The translations under genes were made by a program, and so were the position numbers. Below the pieces are notes generated by a model that saw only the letters and a program-made list of their open reading frames with translations, ran no database searches and was not told the DNA's origin. Shown here piece after piece: positions 1 through 12,538 of a stretch of 64,000 nt of DNA (position 1 is the stretch's first letter; each line of letters opens with the position of its first letter). The stretch is from Arthrinium phaeospermum (Eukaryota > Ascomycota > Sordariomycetes > Amphisphaeriales > Apiosporaceae): the NCBI GenBank assembly GCA_006503535.1, contig QYRS01000001.1, forward strand, positions 4,402,001 to 4,466,000, written 5' to 3'.

Positions 1-488
1 GTACTGGGTGGGTTGCTGATGCTGCTGGGGCGTGGTGCTGGGAGGAGAGGGAGTGGAGTAGTAACCCGCCGTCTGCTGAGGAGGCGTCTGCGGGTTGAAG
101 TTGGGTGGATAGTGCATCATGAGAGCTTGTTGTGTTGTGGGTAGGTCTGCTGCGAACTGCCACTGGCGTTACCACCGCTGTGGTCACTGTTGCTGTGGAT
201 CTGGGGTTGCGAGATCGTGTAGCTCGAATGGCTGTGTTGGTTCGGGTCCTGGTAGGATGGGGAAGAGTAATCTGGCCACACCCAAGTGCTCCAGTTGGTG
301 TTTGGAGTGATGGGGAAATTGTCTGGTGTCTGATCAGAGCGTGGGGTGAAATGCACGACTTGATTTTGTCGTCGACGGGGCGAGGATGAGGCCCGCTTTA
401 GGGCTGACTTCAAGGCTGGCCGCTGGGCGGCTGCGCTTGCTGTGCCGACGTGATCGGCGATATCTGCCGCAGAGTCGAGCGGCGGCAT
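1..488 (-). CDS. Gln/Pro-rich protein of unknown function, 3' part outside window, one frameshift
   Basis: The minus strand is open from an ATG at 488 to a stop near 117. The product has low-complexity Ser/Gln/Asn/Pro composition and a basic stretch (KSALKRASSSPRRR, about residues 27-40). From about position 150 to the window edge a second frame is open and continues the same style (Pro/Gln/Tyr-rich, PPNFNPQTPPQQTAGYYS). This suggests one protein interrupted by a small indel around 120-150. I do not recognise a domain. The composition resembles disordered fungal regulators, but no DNA-binding motif is visible. The gene runs off the left edge, so its C-terminus and true length are unknown. Confidence 0.4.
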
Positions 489-1394
489 CGACGACGGGGC
501 TTGAAGACCCCAGGGAGCGACCCCAGGGTCTTCATGCTGCCCGCCGACACACCTCTCGAGCCCTCACGAACAGACCACATCGTCTCCCGTTTTCCTTTTT
601 CAGCAATTTGATGAAGCGAGGGCTGGGTCGGCGATTTGCTCAAACAAGAAGCGAATTTATACAGCGTAGGTCAACTTAATTCTTCGGCGGCGAGTATCAA
701 GTGGAAAATGGTTCAACCAAGAGCGAGGTTGGTGCAAATCAGATTGCCATGTGTTCAGGGCATGTGCACAAGCTCTACTAGAAGTACCTACGCTTACTTC
801 TATTCACGTGTCTCCTATCTCGTCACCGCCCACGTTGACAGCTGTGGCAGAATCCCGGGTTACTGCTGCAGAGGGTCAGTCGCCTGGGAGGGGGAGTGTC
901 TTCCTTAGGGCCTTGTTCACCAGAGCTATAGGCGGTTATAAGGCAAGGTAATGCCGCTGTAGACCCCATCCTCCCCTATGAATAGAGGCCTCGAACCACT
1001 GTCGTGCCAGCAGGATGGTCCATCCTGCTTTTATTTTCACATGGCGTCCCGAACCAAGGGGCTTCTTTCGGAAGATGGCGGGCAATAGGGAATCACTAAG
1101 CACATGGCTGGTCGGGGGAGATCACAGTTACTTTGTAGTAACCTTTCTAGATAAACCGGCATGGCTTTCGCGATCGCCATAACAGGGAGGAGTTTGAAAT
1201 GCGACAATTTCGTCTTGTATCCAACCCTCATCCGTTCTGGTCTTTGGGAGGCAATCTAAACCTCTCCATAAGTACTACATTTTCACAAGGCTCTTTGCGT
1301 GAGACTGCTTCTTGTCTGTTAGAGCTGGTGAGGTTCTGTGCATTCGTGTCGTATGCCTTGAATCCAATAGACCCATACACACTCATCAAACGCC
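489..1394. other. intergenic, no supported gene
   Basis: Several short open frames occur on both strands, but none resembles a known family or forms a consistent exon chain. The stretch probably holds the upstream region of the Gln/Pro-rich gene on the left and the 3' flank of the DUF4202 gene on the right. Confidence 0.5.
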
Positions 1395-2156
1395 CTAGCC
1401 CTGCAACGCCTTCCCGAGCAGCACCTTGGCCCGCTCGCTATGCTGCATGGCCAGCGCCAGCTCCTGGCCGCGGGGGCTCATCTTGCCCCACGTCTTGCGC
1501 AGGATGCCGACGATCTTGTCCTCGTCGATGTCGTCCTTCTGCTCGAAGGCGTCGAACTGGTCGTCGAGAAACACGAGGCAGGCCACGTCCTCGAGCACCT
1601 GCGTCTCCTCGTCGCCCTTGAGGTTCTCCTTGCGGATCAGCGCCGCCCCGCTCTACCTCGGCCTCCGGCAGCGGCGGCTGCACCGCCGTGCCCCGCAGCA
1701 GCTCGGCCACCTGCGCGGCGGCTTGCGACTTCTGCTTGGCTCGCCAGGACAGGTAACCGGCGGGTCATGGGGTACGAGTCCCGCGGGATCTGCCACCTAC
1801 ATAGGTAGCCAGAATCATCAGCATCATCACCTCTAGAGATTTCTTTTGCTCATCCATTCGGCAAAGCATCATCCAACCCGATATTCCGCTCAAAGAGTGT
1901 TCCGGGAGTGGGCTTGTTTGACACTCACCTCTGGAAGTGTTGGGCGCGGCAAGCCAACTGCAAGGTCGGCGAGGCGTCGGGGCAGCGTGCGCCCAGCCAT
2001 TTTGTCATCTTACGAGCGTAGTGGAGTTCGTAAGGGAGGCCCTCTTCCTGAGTGCCCGCGGCAGATGAGGAGGTCCGCTTCGGATCCTGCGCATGCGCCT
2101 CGTCCATCACGGAGACCCGTGGCATAGTTTTCCGAGAGCGCCGGTAGGCTGGCCAT
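1395..2156 (-). CDS. DUF4202 family protein, frameshifted
   Basis: The minus strand encodes a protein matching the DUF4202 family of fungi and bacteria, whose function is unknown. Exon 1 (2156-1929) starts with MASLPALSENYA and contains DEAHAQDP, PYELHYARKMTKW and LACRAQHFQR. An intron (1928-1797, GTGAGT...TAG) follows. Exon 2 (1796-1395) carries PRDSYPMTR, GYLSWRAKQKSQ, VLEDVACLVFLDDQFD and KIVGILRKTWGKMSPRGQ, the conserved family core, ending at 1395. The about 209-residue length is normal for the family. The reading frame slips near 2120, 1760 and 1640, yet the conserved blocks stay intact on both sides of each slip. That pattern fits missing bases in the sequence better than decay. Family assignment is from memory of the conserved blocks. 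Confidence 0.8.
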
Positions 2157-3077
2157 ATTGAAAGTCGATATATATATATGAGAAGGTAGACTAGGTCAAT
2201 GGTGGTTGAGGATCACGAAAGAACGCTTGATGACCAAAAGGGACGTCGAGATAGAACGACTCAAAACCATGCTATGAAGTAAAAGTGGTTCGACTTAGTG
2301 AGAATACAGGTGGGTTCCCCAAACTATAAGACGTTTGCAGTTGGATGAATTTCTCCATATCAACATCATCCCGAAGCTCGACAGGATGGATGGGTATACT
2401 CTGATATGTTTTAAAACTACAAATGGACATTACATAAGTTCACTATTACATGTCTAAAAATATGTCAACATAAGGAAATTATGACGCGGTCGTCCCCTCC
2501 TATGGTGTCTTTCAATTCCCAAGGCAATCAATCCTTTATTGCATCTTGTTGAGATGACCGACCGGCCGCCCGTATTTCGGGTTATACAGCACATACTGCT
2601 GGGCGCGTGGTGACCGCGGCGAGGCAAGTGCGCGCGAGTTGTGCTTGCTCATCGACCCCGCCGTCGCACCGGGTCGACACCACGCGGTCGCTGACGCCTC
2701 TGCCGCCGGTACGGCGGGTGCCGGAGCAAGAACGGTGGCGATGCCGATGTTGTCGTTGGTGGGACTGCGAAGCCAGCCGGCGGGCTGATGAAGGGCGGCG
2801 TGAACCTCGAGTCCAAGTCGGTGTGCGCGCTCGGGCGGCCGGATATCGAGATCGCCGTCGCTGTCTCTTGCTTCTGCCTGTCCCCCCTCCTCCTCCCTCC
2901 GCCGTCATCGCGACGGCGCGGCGACGTCTACCGACATGCTTGCTCGGGCGGGGGAGGGGTGCTGGTGCTGCCCGACTCCAGATGCGTGAAGGGTTGCCTC
3001 GTGAGGGACGAGCCCACTCGCGTCGTGGCCGACGCCGGCACTGGTCCCACCCCTCGGGTGTTGCGATTGACGGGACG
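2157..3077. other. AT-rich spacer and GC-rich flank, no supported gene
   Basis: Positions 2157-2580 are AT-rich, with a short TA run near 2170. From 2582 to 3077 the DNA is very GC-rich and open in several frames at once, which is a composition effect. A minus-strand frame open to 2582 could be an extension of the surface-protein gene on its right, but a better C-terminus ends at 3078. Confidence 0.4.
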
Positions 3078-4457
3078 CTAAATGTCGGCGACTGGCGCGT
3101 GGCCAAAGTCGAACTCCTCCTCGGATGTCGCGGACGGTCCGCGGGGGCTTCGGCACGGGCGGCAAGGGGAAGCGTGACGAGTTGAGGATCCTGCGGTCTT
3201 CCGACCTTCTCGGCGGGAGGCCCGCTAGTCCTGAGGAAACTGTGGCTGCGGGTCTGTTGATTCTGCCCATGTTGCTGTTGCTGGACTGTCGCCAAACGGC
3301 AGCATGGAGGAGCGCCGCTGGAACGACCGCACGAAGGACTGTCGCTGGCGCGAGAAGCCCGACTGCGGTCGACCCGACTGCCGGCGAGACATCCTCGCCT
3401 CTCGTAGGCCGCGATGTAGTCGAACGAGTTGGGAAACGCCGCGGGCATGTAGGGCCGCTTGATCTTTTCGATGTGAGGGCGATTCTTGGGGTTGTTGTTT
3501 CTTTCTTCTTCTTCCTGGCATAGAAGATGGAAGAGAGCAAGCCCGCCAGGATGAGACGAGACCGCCGACGCCCCCGTGACCCCGGCGAGAATCGTGGGTG
3601 TGTTTTTATTGCTGTTCTGTTGGTTGGCGCGGGCGACGAGGTGCTGCCAGCAGACCCGGCGTTGGTCGTGGGCGAGCCAGCTGAGGAAGGATTAGTACTG
3701 GATGGCTCGGATTTCGTGGAGGAAGTGATCGTGATCGGTGGTTCGTTACGGCAATGAGTTCTGGGGCGTCGCCGACGACGTCTTCGTCGTCGTTGCGCCG
3801 GCGGCGCTCGTGATGTCCGTGGTCGGCGAGCCGGGTGCGGTGTAGGCCACCGTCAAGACCTCCCTCTTCGACCCGCACGCAAACGCCCGGAACCCAGAGT
3901 AGGGCGAGTCGGACGCGTAAGTGTACGTGACGCAGCTGGGGGCCGATGCCTGGCAGAGTAACGTATAAGTCGCGGCTGACGGGGATATGGTCGCAGCATC
4001 GCTGGACTCAAATGCAGGTCGTGGCAACGTTGCAGGCTTGTATGTTGCTGGAGCTGCAACAGCCCATTGCCTTGTTGCTGTTGTTGATGATACATTGCGA
4101 GCTGCCGGAGCAACTATGGCGGCTGAGGCTACATAGAATTGTCAGGCTCGTGATACGCGAACATTGACGTTGGGCCTTTCGACTTACGAGACGTGGTTCC
4201 CACGAAATAGCCACAGGTACTCGTCCCTTCCCTCTTCAGCAAACTCGTGCCTGAGAATGGCCTCAGAGGGCCCGGGGTAGGCTTCGGCGTCCATCCGAGC
4301 GAGCTCGCAGCTTCGGAGCTGGAGCTGGTGGCCGTCGCTCTTGCCGGCTCCCATTGCGGCCTGTTACTGTTGCTGCCTCCTCCCCTGAACCATTCGGCGT
4401 TGGGGTGGATACGGTTGCTGCTGCCGCTGCTGCGCCGACGAGAGCTGCCCGCTTCAT
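3078..4457 (-). CDS. putative single-pass cell-surface glycoprotein, frameshifted
   Basis: The minus strand shows the layout of a common fungal surface-protein type. A signal peptide starts at the ATG at 4457 (MKRAALVGAAAAAATV). It is followed by a Ser/Thr-rich stretch, a Cys-rich ectodomain (KREGTSTCGYFVG; then SGSSQC and MGCCSS; then CQASAPSCVTYTY and FACGSKREV), a Ser/Thr/Pro stalk, a transmembrane segment (SLILAGLLSSIFYARKKKK) with a basic stop-transfer, and a cytosolic tail that may end at the stop at 3078 after SEEEFDFGHAPVADI. An intron begins after the first Cys block (GTAAGT near 4189). The pieces lie in different frames, so at least four frame slips are needed. Function is unknown; a wall-sensor or adhesion role is only suggested by the layout. 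The 3' end is uncertain. Confidence 0.5.
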
Positions 4458-7400
4458 ACTGGCTGACTGTCCTGTTGGATACCTGACATGGTCGAGCAGG
4501 AGAAAAGAAGACGACAAAAGAAACTTGAACGAGAGTATTTCGCGAGGGGGACAACCAGCGGAGGACGGGCGAGGAGGCATCCTTTCTTTCACTTGGATTG
4601 CGTGCTTGTGACAAAAGTAGTTTTTATTATTATTACGCACACTCACGATCCGGAGGCTAGGTGGGACTAGATTTGATTCCCATCAACCCAAGCACGATAT
4701 CTGCTCCTTAATCTGCGGCCCAAGCCCTTCCATAACACCACGAAGGTTTCGCGCGGTTGATTCCGCTAAGAACCTGCTGGGAGATTTGCAATGCTCTAGC
4801 GGCAACTCGACCATACTGGCTTTTGCTAATATCAAATTCCGCAATGATCATGGCTAGAAGCCTACCAAACCATCCACAGCAGCAGCAAAAACAACAATGG
4901 AAAACCATTCTGCACGGCATGCTATATTCTCGTATCCTCGGGTTGCATTTCACGTCAACAGTGCCACCGACCGAGAGTCCTCTGTAAACAAGACGAACGA
5001 GCCGCCTGCCTGAAACCGTGATACTTTTCTTGGGCCAGGAGATGATTTCGCAAATGCGAGTAACAAGATCTGCCACCATGGATCTCGATACCGACGATAA
5101 AATGGGGAAGCATCAACTCCATCGTGTAAAGAAGGCAAATAAACTGCCTGGCCGAGCCACCGCCACACAGCACGCCAGTCCAATTTTAATTACTCCTTCA
5201 ACGGCTGTCCCTCCACCACCACCACCTCCTCCTCCTTCCATCGTGGATTCTGGAAGACAGGCAGCGTCCTGCAACACTTGGACATACTTTCCACAGCAGT
5301 CTGTCGATGGAGGACTTACTCAACGACGCCTGCGCCTGGCTCTAGGGCAGTAGGACCCAGTTCTCGACGCAAGCAATCTGACTAAGGACGAAAGTATAAA
5401 CTTTGCTTGTGGTGGCTTCTACCAAAACGAGCGGGCGGCCAAAAGGCTTGCAGTGGGCTTGCTTCCTTCATCTGCGCCGATCTAGTGCCAATCTAGTCAG
5501 GGCGAAAGTGGACAATACTGCTGCTGCTGCTGCACACGCTTCTCCGAAAATGATACCATGCGACGCTGGCGTGTGTGATGCGGCGACTTGCAGGAGCATT
5601 TGATTTTCCAGGGCGGGACGCAGGAATGGAAGAAAGGAAGAGATTTGGTGACGGTTTCATAAAGCGCGGCACGTCACCCGCATGTATGAGGGGAGGGAAA
5701 AAAAGACTACCTACCTACCTACCTAATCGTTCGTTCTGGCCACCCACCCGGCATGCCGGCCCCCTCCTTCCCAGGATTGACTATGGAATCTTTTCACACA
5801 CTTACACACAACATCCTACCCCTATGGCCTAGAACGAGACAAATAAGGCGTTGCATCATGGCACATGTAGATCATGACCGCTTTACAGACCATCCCAAAC
5901 CGCAACGCCCCATTCATTTGGGTTTTGTGTGTGTTCGTATATGCCGCCGCATTATACAATGATCTGATGCCGATCTACTACATAGTGATGCACGCATGCA
6001 AGTCAGTCCCTGGTTATGTATATATGTGCATGCATAAGGTGAGAAATGCCGTTGCATTTTGAGTGGCATTTTGCATATTCATCCCATCCAAAGTAACCCA
6101 CGAAGAATTAGGATGTAGTAGTAATGTAATGTGATGTAGCGCCTGCCTGCATTCGGGATCCTTCGTCGTCCAGTACCGACCATCTGGACCGCCCTGCCGA
6201 TGCAACCCTGATGTGCGTGGTGCCCCTCATGTAACGCAAAGTTCGTCAAGTACGCGCGCGGGGCAAGAGGGGGTGCGACAGCCTGCGTTTGACATCGTGA
6301 GAAATAATTTATTTGGAAGGCAACAACAACGAGTGTGTGTGTGATGGATATTGCAGAAAGACGTTCCCCGATCGTGTGCTCTGGACCGACCGAGTGGATA
6401 ACATACCACATCCCCCACATTCCTCACCACCGGGTCGGCCGTGTCGGCTTGATGGGGCAAATCTCAAACTGACTTCGCCCAGTCGCAGAAATGTTGATAT
6501 GCTCGAGTGGCGTGACGCACGCAGCATTGCTCAAATTCAACAATCTCGAAGGTTGCACACAGATTCGCTTCACTGCTCTGGATTGACGCGCGTCTGTCGC
6601 CCTTGGCCCAGCAGATTCTTTGACAAGAGGTTACCAAAGCTACGGCTCTGCAGATCACCGCTTAAGTGGGTGTAAGTACCTAGCCTGGGGGAGGATTAAC
6701 GGTGTTATCCAATGATGGAAGAGCCTATACTCGAATTTAGCTTGCTTTTGCCTGCTTGGTGTTCCAATTTCCCTATAGCCAGAGAGCAAGGGTCCCCAAT
6801 CCGTCCACAACCCCCGGGCCAGTGGTCTGAGCGAATCGAACTCGGGCAAGTGTCCGAGGGGGGATCGGCGAGTGAGGCTGAGGCATCATCCTGCGCTGCT
6901 GAGCGCCTCGATTGACAATACCCCAGCTGCCCTTCCCAGATCGGCCGGGGGCACAGTTGCAGTTGCATTTGCGGAAGGCGGCTCTCTCCCCTGTTTTGAA
7001 CCTCCCGCTGCAACGCTGTTGATATGCTGCTCGCCCATTTCGTCCAGGCCCAGGCCACGTCCAGGGAGCCAGGCCCGTCATTTTGCCGGATGCTGTTTGA
7101 GAATGGGTGCTAAATGTTCTTCCAGGGGTCCCGGCGATATTGCACGAACGGTTCGCATGCCGAACAGCAGCCAGCATCATGCACACCGTCGATCCTCGAT
7201 ATACGATCTGCCCATGTGTAGCTGACAAGCTCTGTCATCGTTGAATTTGTCTCAAATACCTGTTTCTCTCGAGAGCTAAGCCCTATTGAGGTGGCGTGTC
7301 AACACACCACGCTTTCCTGGTAACACGAAATGAGTCTCTCGCAATTTGGCGCCGTTGGGGTTGTGTGTGACACCTTCGTCGTCTCCCGCCTTGTGGCCGA

Positions 7401-10400
7401 TATTGCGTACGTATGTACTTGTTACCTCATGCCAAAAGGGCACCCGGCGATGTCGGCGTGGCTATTCTCATAATGTATCTCAGTCAGCAACGGCAGAAGA
7501 AGGCGTCTTGCCACTTCGGCAGTTGCTAATGTGTTGCAACAGCCATGGGTGATGGTTGTGAGTGAATATGCCCGAAAGGCCAGGTAGCGGGTACAGGATA
7601 CGCTGGCCAAGGCTACCGCATAGAGAGGGTTTCGCTCTTACAGCATTGCCAAAGGGCAGCAAATTTAAGGCCTTCCCCCCTCCGCGTGATACAAGAATGA
7701 GACAAATAGGGTCGCCTATGCAGGAGTGTTGGAGTGTTGCCGCGGGCACTAACAAGCTAGCAGTATCCCCAAGATCTGGTTCGGGGTTTTGGGGCGGGCA
7801 ACATGTACTAACCAAGCTGCTTTCCGAACAGGCCGAGTGGCAGGCAAGGTGGGCAATGGTGGGATGGTGGACTTTTTCCCCAGCACAGCCCACGAGGCTT
7901 CTTTCCCTAAATTCCCACTTGGGGGTTTCCGCAAGGGGATACTCCCGACATGCATAACTGAATGACAGGTGCAAATGCTTCAGACAGAAGCTCGCTGCAA
8001 CGGTGGAAGAAGTCTGGCCACCGAAAGAACATCGCATCACGCTATATAGCCTCCACCCGGAATGGGTCCGCAACACGTGCGTATTTTCCCGAATGCGCTC
8101 GGGCGCTCTAGCATACCTACTTGCATACTGCATGTCTTGGTTGATGTCGGCATGATGATTCTTCAACATCACCAGAGAAATGCAAAACACGCATGGGCAT
8201 ATCGAGTTCGAGACGGGTGGAAGGGAGGTGCGGAATGCTGAGACGTCGCTAATCGGCGGCGTTATCACCAGCCCCAGCTTCGGGTCTTGCAAGGACGCAT
8301 GGCGATGTCCGGCTTGCGTGCGTGCGTTCAGGCCATGGCAGTGGAGGATTTGACAATTCCTGAGCCTCGTTTTGGATCCCAGGTCGCACCCCGCTGCAAC
8401 CAACGACGACTTCGATACATCCACACGCTTTCGTGCTAGGCTGCCTTCTTAGTCAGGGTCCTTGGTGATCCCTGTGGGTGCGGATCTTGGTGCGGCCCCC
8501 CATCCAGTGCTTGTGCAGTGTGCAGAAAAACGGCGGGCATGGCACCGATGGCGAATGGGAGGCCGCTAAGGGAGATCGTCCCTCTGAGTGGTACAAATGT
8601 GCCGAGATGGGATCTCGAATACTGCTCAATAGTGTGCAACTAGAACCGTCCTGAGCAAAAACCGGAACGTACGTAGGCCGTCGATTCGCCCGACGCCAGA
8701 TCGGAAAAATAAACAAATAAAAAAGAAGCATTGGGGATTCGGTGCGGGCCTGTCGGCCGCTGACAGAACTCTGGGTTGCTAGCCCCCTCGTCGCCGCCTT
8801 ACCCCGAACTCAGCTGTGCCGAGGTCTATGTTGTTCGCTGTGTCTGACAAAGCGGGCGCCCCTTGACGTATCGGGTTGCCCCATGATGATTTCAGAGTGA
8901 GACATTGCTCTTCACATTAGCCGCTCGAGCAACGGTGCCTAATAAGTCCCACACGTAGGGCCAATGCTACCCATACTTGCCGCATGCACCTGACTACCAA
9001 CATAGGCAGCCGCCACAGACATGCCGAGCTGCTGGAGCGGGCTGTGTACGTAGGCATGGCGATGGGTCGGATCCAATAGAATGGGCGAAGACAATGTTCG
9101 AGAATGCTTCGACCGGGCCCGAATGTCTTTGAATTATTCATCAAATTGCAGCGTGGCTGGCTGTATGTTATGTATCAAACTTACATGTACAGACATACCG
9201 CGCTGTGAGAAAAGACCGAATTCGTGGTGTCGATTAACCTGTTTTGCGCGGACAAGCATATATGTAAATCAAATATCCACCGCGGTGATGACATAAGAAT
9301 CGGCTGATGGGTTTCAATTGCCATAGGAATACGATGGGAATCGGTCAAGGCCAGATCCCGGGAAGCAACCATTGCACAAGAGATCTCACTCTCAAGCCTG
9401 CTGCTACCTGGGCCTGGAATCCGAGCAGCGAGCCTGGTCATTTTGGGAAGAGACCCTGTGCGATCTGCGGTCCAATTGACATCCATCACCAAATTCTAGG
9501 CCAATTGGAGTGGGCCAGAGCGCTGGGGGGGGGGCTTTTGGGAAGTGGTACTTTCCGTACGGAGTACTCAAAACACACTTGAGCACTTTCCACTGGAGCA
9601 GTGGGCACCGCGGAAGGAACAAGTCTGGTATGCGTCTAGCTAGCGCATGCATCTACGGTAGTGAGGTTGCGTTGCGTGATATGGTAGCCAAGCACCAAGC
9701 ACTGCAACCACATGCAGTCATCGAACATACTTATACACCACAAAGTCAAAGGTTGACAAGCGACATCATGATTAGTTTATGTACATAGGACCCTGAAAAA
9801 AAGGAAGCAGCAGAAAGAGTTGTGCCGTGACGTGACAGCTGTAAATTTTGGCCGGGCCAGGAAGACGTAGTTGTTGCTCCGACCTGCATCCTACCCCGGT
9901 CGCTCCAGGGCCCCAATTGGCCTTCTTGGACCCTTCAAATCTGTTCCCTTTCTGTACGGTACCCTCCCTCTTTTCCTAGATAGTCGATGCTTGCAGTCAT
10001 TCTCGCCATTTCTTACGATTATGACCGTCTGCTCGTTAGGGTAACCTATTCGCCTTGATTTCTGCGTCCTTGCATCTCCGGTTTTCACCTTAACCTGCAT
10101 TCTGGCTTGACTCCTTTTCCTCGGTCTTTTTTTCTGGTCGTCGTCTTACCTACCCTTGACCATCTTGGAGGTTTGATGTTCTCCTCCACCCTGCCTTTCT
10201 GCCCTGCCCAAGGTAGTATTCCTAGTATTAGCCATGTATCCCGTCCACAACCCGGTCTGGGCCCGGCTGCCCCCCGTTTGCAAGGCGAACGAACTGATTT
10301 GCGCCAGCCGGCCGTCATGATCCCTGTGCGGAATTTGACTGGTTGATGTCGAGATGCAGCAATCTATGACATCCTTAAGGCCACGTCCCGTGACCCGCAG

Positions 10401-11704
10401 ACTTGTCAACTGTTTGGCCCGCATCATTTAAGAAGAAGCAATTACAAGATGCATACCGACAGACATCCTGCTTGCCAATGGGTCTGGTACCTCCCATAAG
10501 TAAACAAGTAGACAGGTACAGTGGTCCCCCAAGCCCACAGTATTACATACCTCTTACTTCCACGAGCCTACAACGCTGCGACCAGGGGCAAGCCGTATGT
10601 ATGCAGTGAACTCACTCCGAACGGTGGCTTTGAGTTTCCCTTCCCCTTAGAAGCCTCCTTCTCCGTCACAGCTGCCTCCGTCCAATAAATAGCCGCATAT
10701 CACTGTAGGTAACGGAATATGTTCGTTTGTTCGGCACACAAGCGTGATCGGCTGCTCCCTACCACAATAATAACCTACATATACTACTGCCGCCCTCCTA
10801 GCAAGCTTACTTTTAGTTGCGCGGCGCGGCTCCCTCGAGTGGCGCCAGATCTAGTACCACTACCTACATCTTTGTACCTGGCCTCTATCTAATAGAGTAA
10901 CCCAGATGCTCATCTGAAATTCAGCTACTAGACCACCGACGGCCTTTCTTTCCAACCATCATCGTGGCCCTGTTTTTTTTATTCTTCTCACTTCTTTTCC
11001 TTTCTCTCTCGCGCCCTCCTTCCCAGGTTTATTCTATTTGTATTGCCCTTGGAGACTAGTCCCTATCCGTATATACATACTGACTTGCCACGATCTGTCG
11101 AGACTATATGCGCGTCGGTTTTCGTTACCCCCGGAAATAGTCCTCCGCCGTTGTCCATGTACCTGGTATACATGTAAACTCCTCCCAACGTCGGGAGCTT
11201 TCCCTCTTATACCGTCGGGAACAACCAGCTTCTTCCGTGAGTATTTAATAAAGGACTCGGCCGCGCCTCTCCACTTACTTACTCGACACCTAGAACTCCA
11301 CTGGGCGTACCTGAGTCAGGCCAGCTTTTGCTTGACACTGATTTGGCGTACCAAAGAACGAATCAATGCGGCTAAGACGCTCGCGATACATATATACTTG
11401 ACTACTACGCCGCTCGCTACCTACTACTGCTCCCGCCAAACCTAGTTCCTGGGCAACAGCTACTTTCCAGCCACTTGTCGTTCGGTTAGGCCACTTGCCC
11501 ACCCCGACGAGCAGAGAGCCATACCTAACCAGTGTTATTAGACACTATCGCGGTGCGGGTTGTTTAAAGTTCGCCGCGGTTGCCCCCGAATTCTACCCTA
11601 CCAGTACATGCCCATATATCCCATTCGACCTCGATGATTATCTCCGCCCGACTCTCGGGGAAAGAAAACCAGCGTTCAACACGAAATTGACTACTAACTA
11701 AGTC
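4458..11704. other. 7.2-kb region without recognisable genes
   Basis: I find no conserved domain, no RNA gene and no transposon signature here. Short (CTAC)n tracts occur near 5706-5725. Pyrimidine-rich stretches at about 9900-11100 look like the leader or promoter of the following plus-strand gene. The longest open frame (7480-8424, minus, 314 codons) shows no domain, no codon-use support and no family resemblance. Long leaders and promoters are common for regulated fungal genes, so this may be regulatory or may hold non-coding transcripts. Confidence 0.5.
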
Positions 11705-12538
11705 ATGGCTTTCATCCACATGGAGGCGGTGGGCCATCCTCGTTTCCCATGTTCCATTACCCCCAGGCCCAACCCTCGCCGCAGCCGTCAGGATCGGCCG
11801 TGCTGGGGCACGGGGCGGCGGCCCGGAAATACCTCCGTCGAGCTTTTTCCCAATGGAAGAGAACCACAGCCAGTTCGACATCCTCGAGTGGTATCCGCAC
11901 TTTCAGTCCTGCGTCCGCTATTTCCTGGACCACGCGCAGCACTCCCCGCCCGTCCAGGCCGTGGCGGCCTTCATCAACATCCAGCTCCCGTTCCAGAAAA
12001 CACAGAACCCCGTGCTCACGTCGCGAATGAGCGGCGGGGGCGGCTCGCCCTCGGCGATGCCATCGCCCACTTCACGGGCGGCGGGCAAGCTCCCCATGCC
12101 CATGCCGTCCCCGGCGGCCAGCCCGCCGCCGTCGTGACGCTCAACCCCTACATACGGCGCCTGGTGGTGACGGGGTTCGACTTCCCGCCGTGCTGCACGG
12201 CTTCTTTGGCGACAGCTGGGCGCTGGGCATCGGGCCCATGCACGAGGTGGAGCGCCGCAACTACCTATTCGCGGCCAAGAGCGCGAGCTGGCTCGACGTC
12301 AAATCACACTACGACATGGGGGAGGACCAGAGCATCCCCTTCCTCCGGCCGCAGAACGTGACGGAGAAGGATTGTCAGCGCCGAGTCCAAATGGAGCGAG
12401 TGGCTCGCGATGCAGGACTGGATGGTCGGGCCGCGGTCCCAGAGGTTGAGAGAAACTCTCCTGTCCAACATATCAAAATGGAAGATGCCTGACCAGCTCT
12501 ACAGTAATGCGTTGGGGAGGAGTCGAACTGCATTCTGA
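11705..12538 (+). CDS. conserved fungal protein ('Ilp'-type annotation), frameshifted
   Basis: Conserved segments appear in order across changing frames: MFHYPQAQ (from 11749), MEENHSQFDILEWYPHFQSC and VRYFLDHAQHSPP (11853 onward), VTLNPYIRRLVVTGFDFPP (about 12137), LHGFFGDSWALGIGPMHEVE and RRNYLFAAKS (12190 onward), and a C-terminal ESKWSEWLAMQDWMVGPRSQ ending at a TGA at 12536-12538. I recognise this as a widely conserved ascomycete protein that databases often label 'Ilp is an apoptosis inhibitor'; that label is not functional proof. The start is 11705 or, more likely, 11749. At least four frame slips are required, mostly of the kind expected from missing bases, while the conserved residues are preserved. 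The long upstream region may be its leader. Confidence 0.6.

Noticed and set aside
7480..8424. 314-codon minus-strand frame in the gene-free region
   Set aside because: Long but without domain, composition or splice support. Kept only as a note, since a real lineage-specific gene cannot be excluded.
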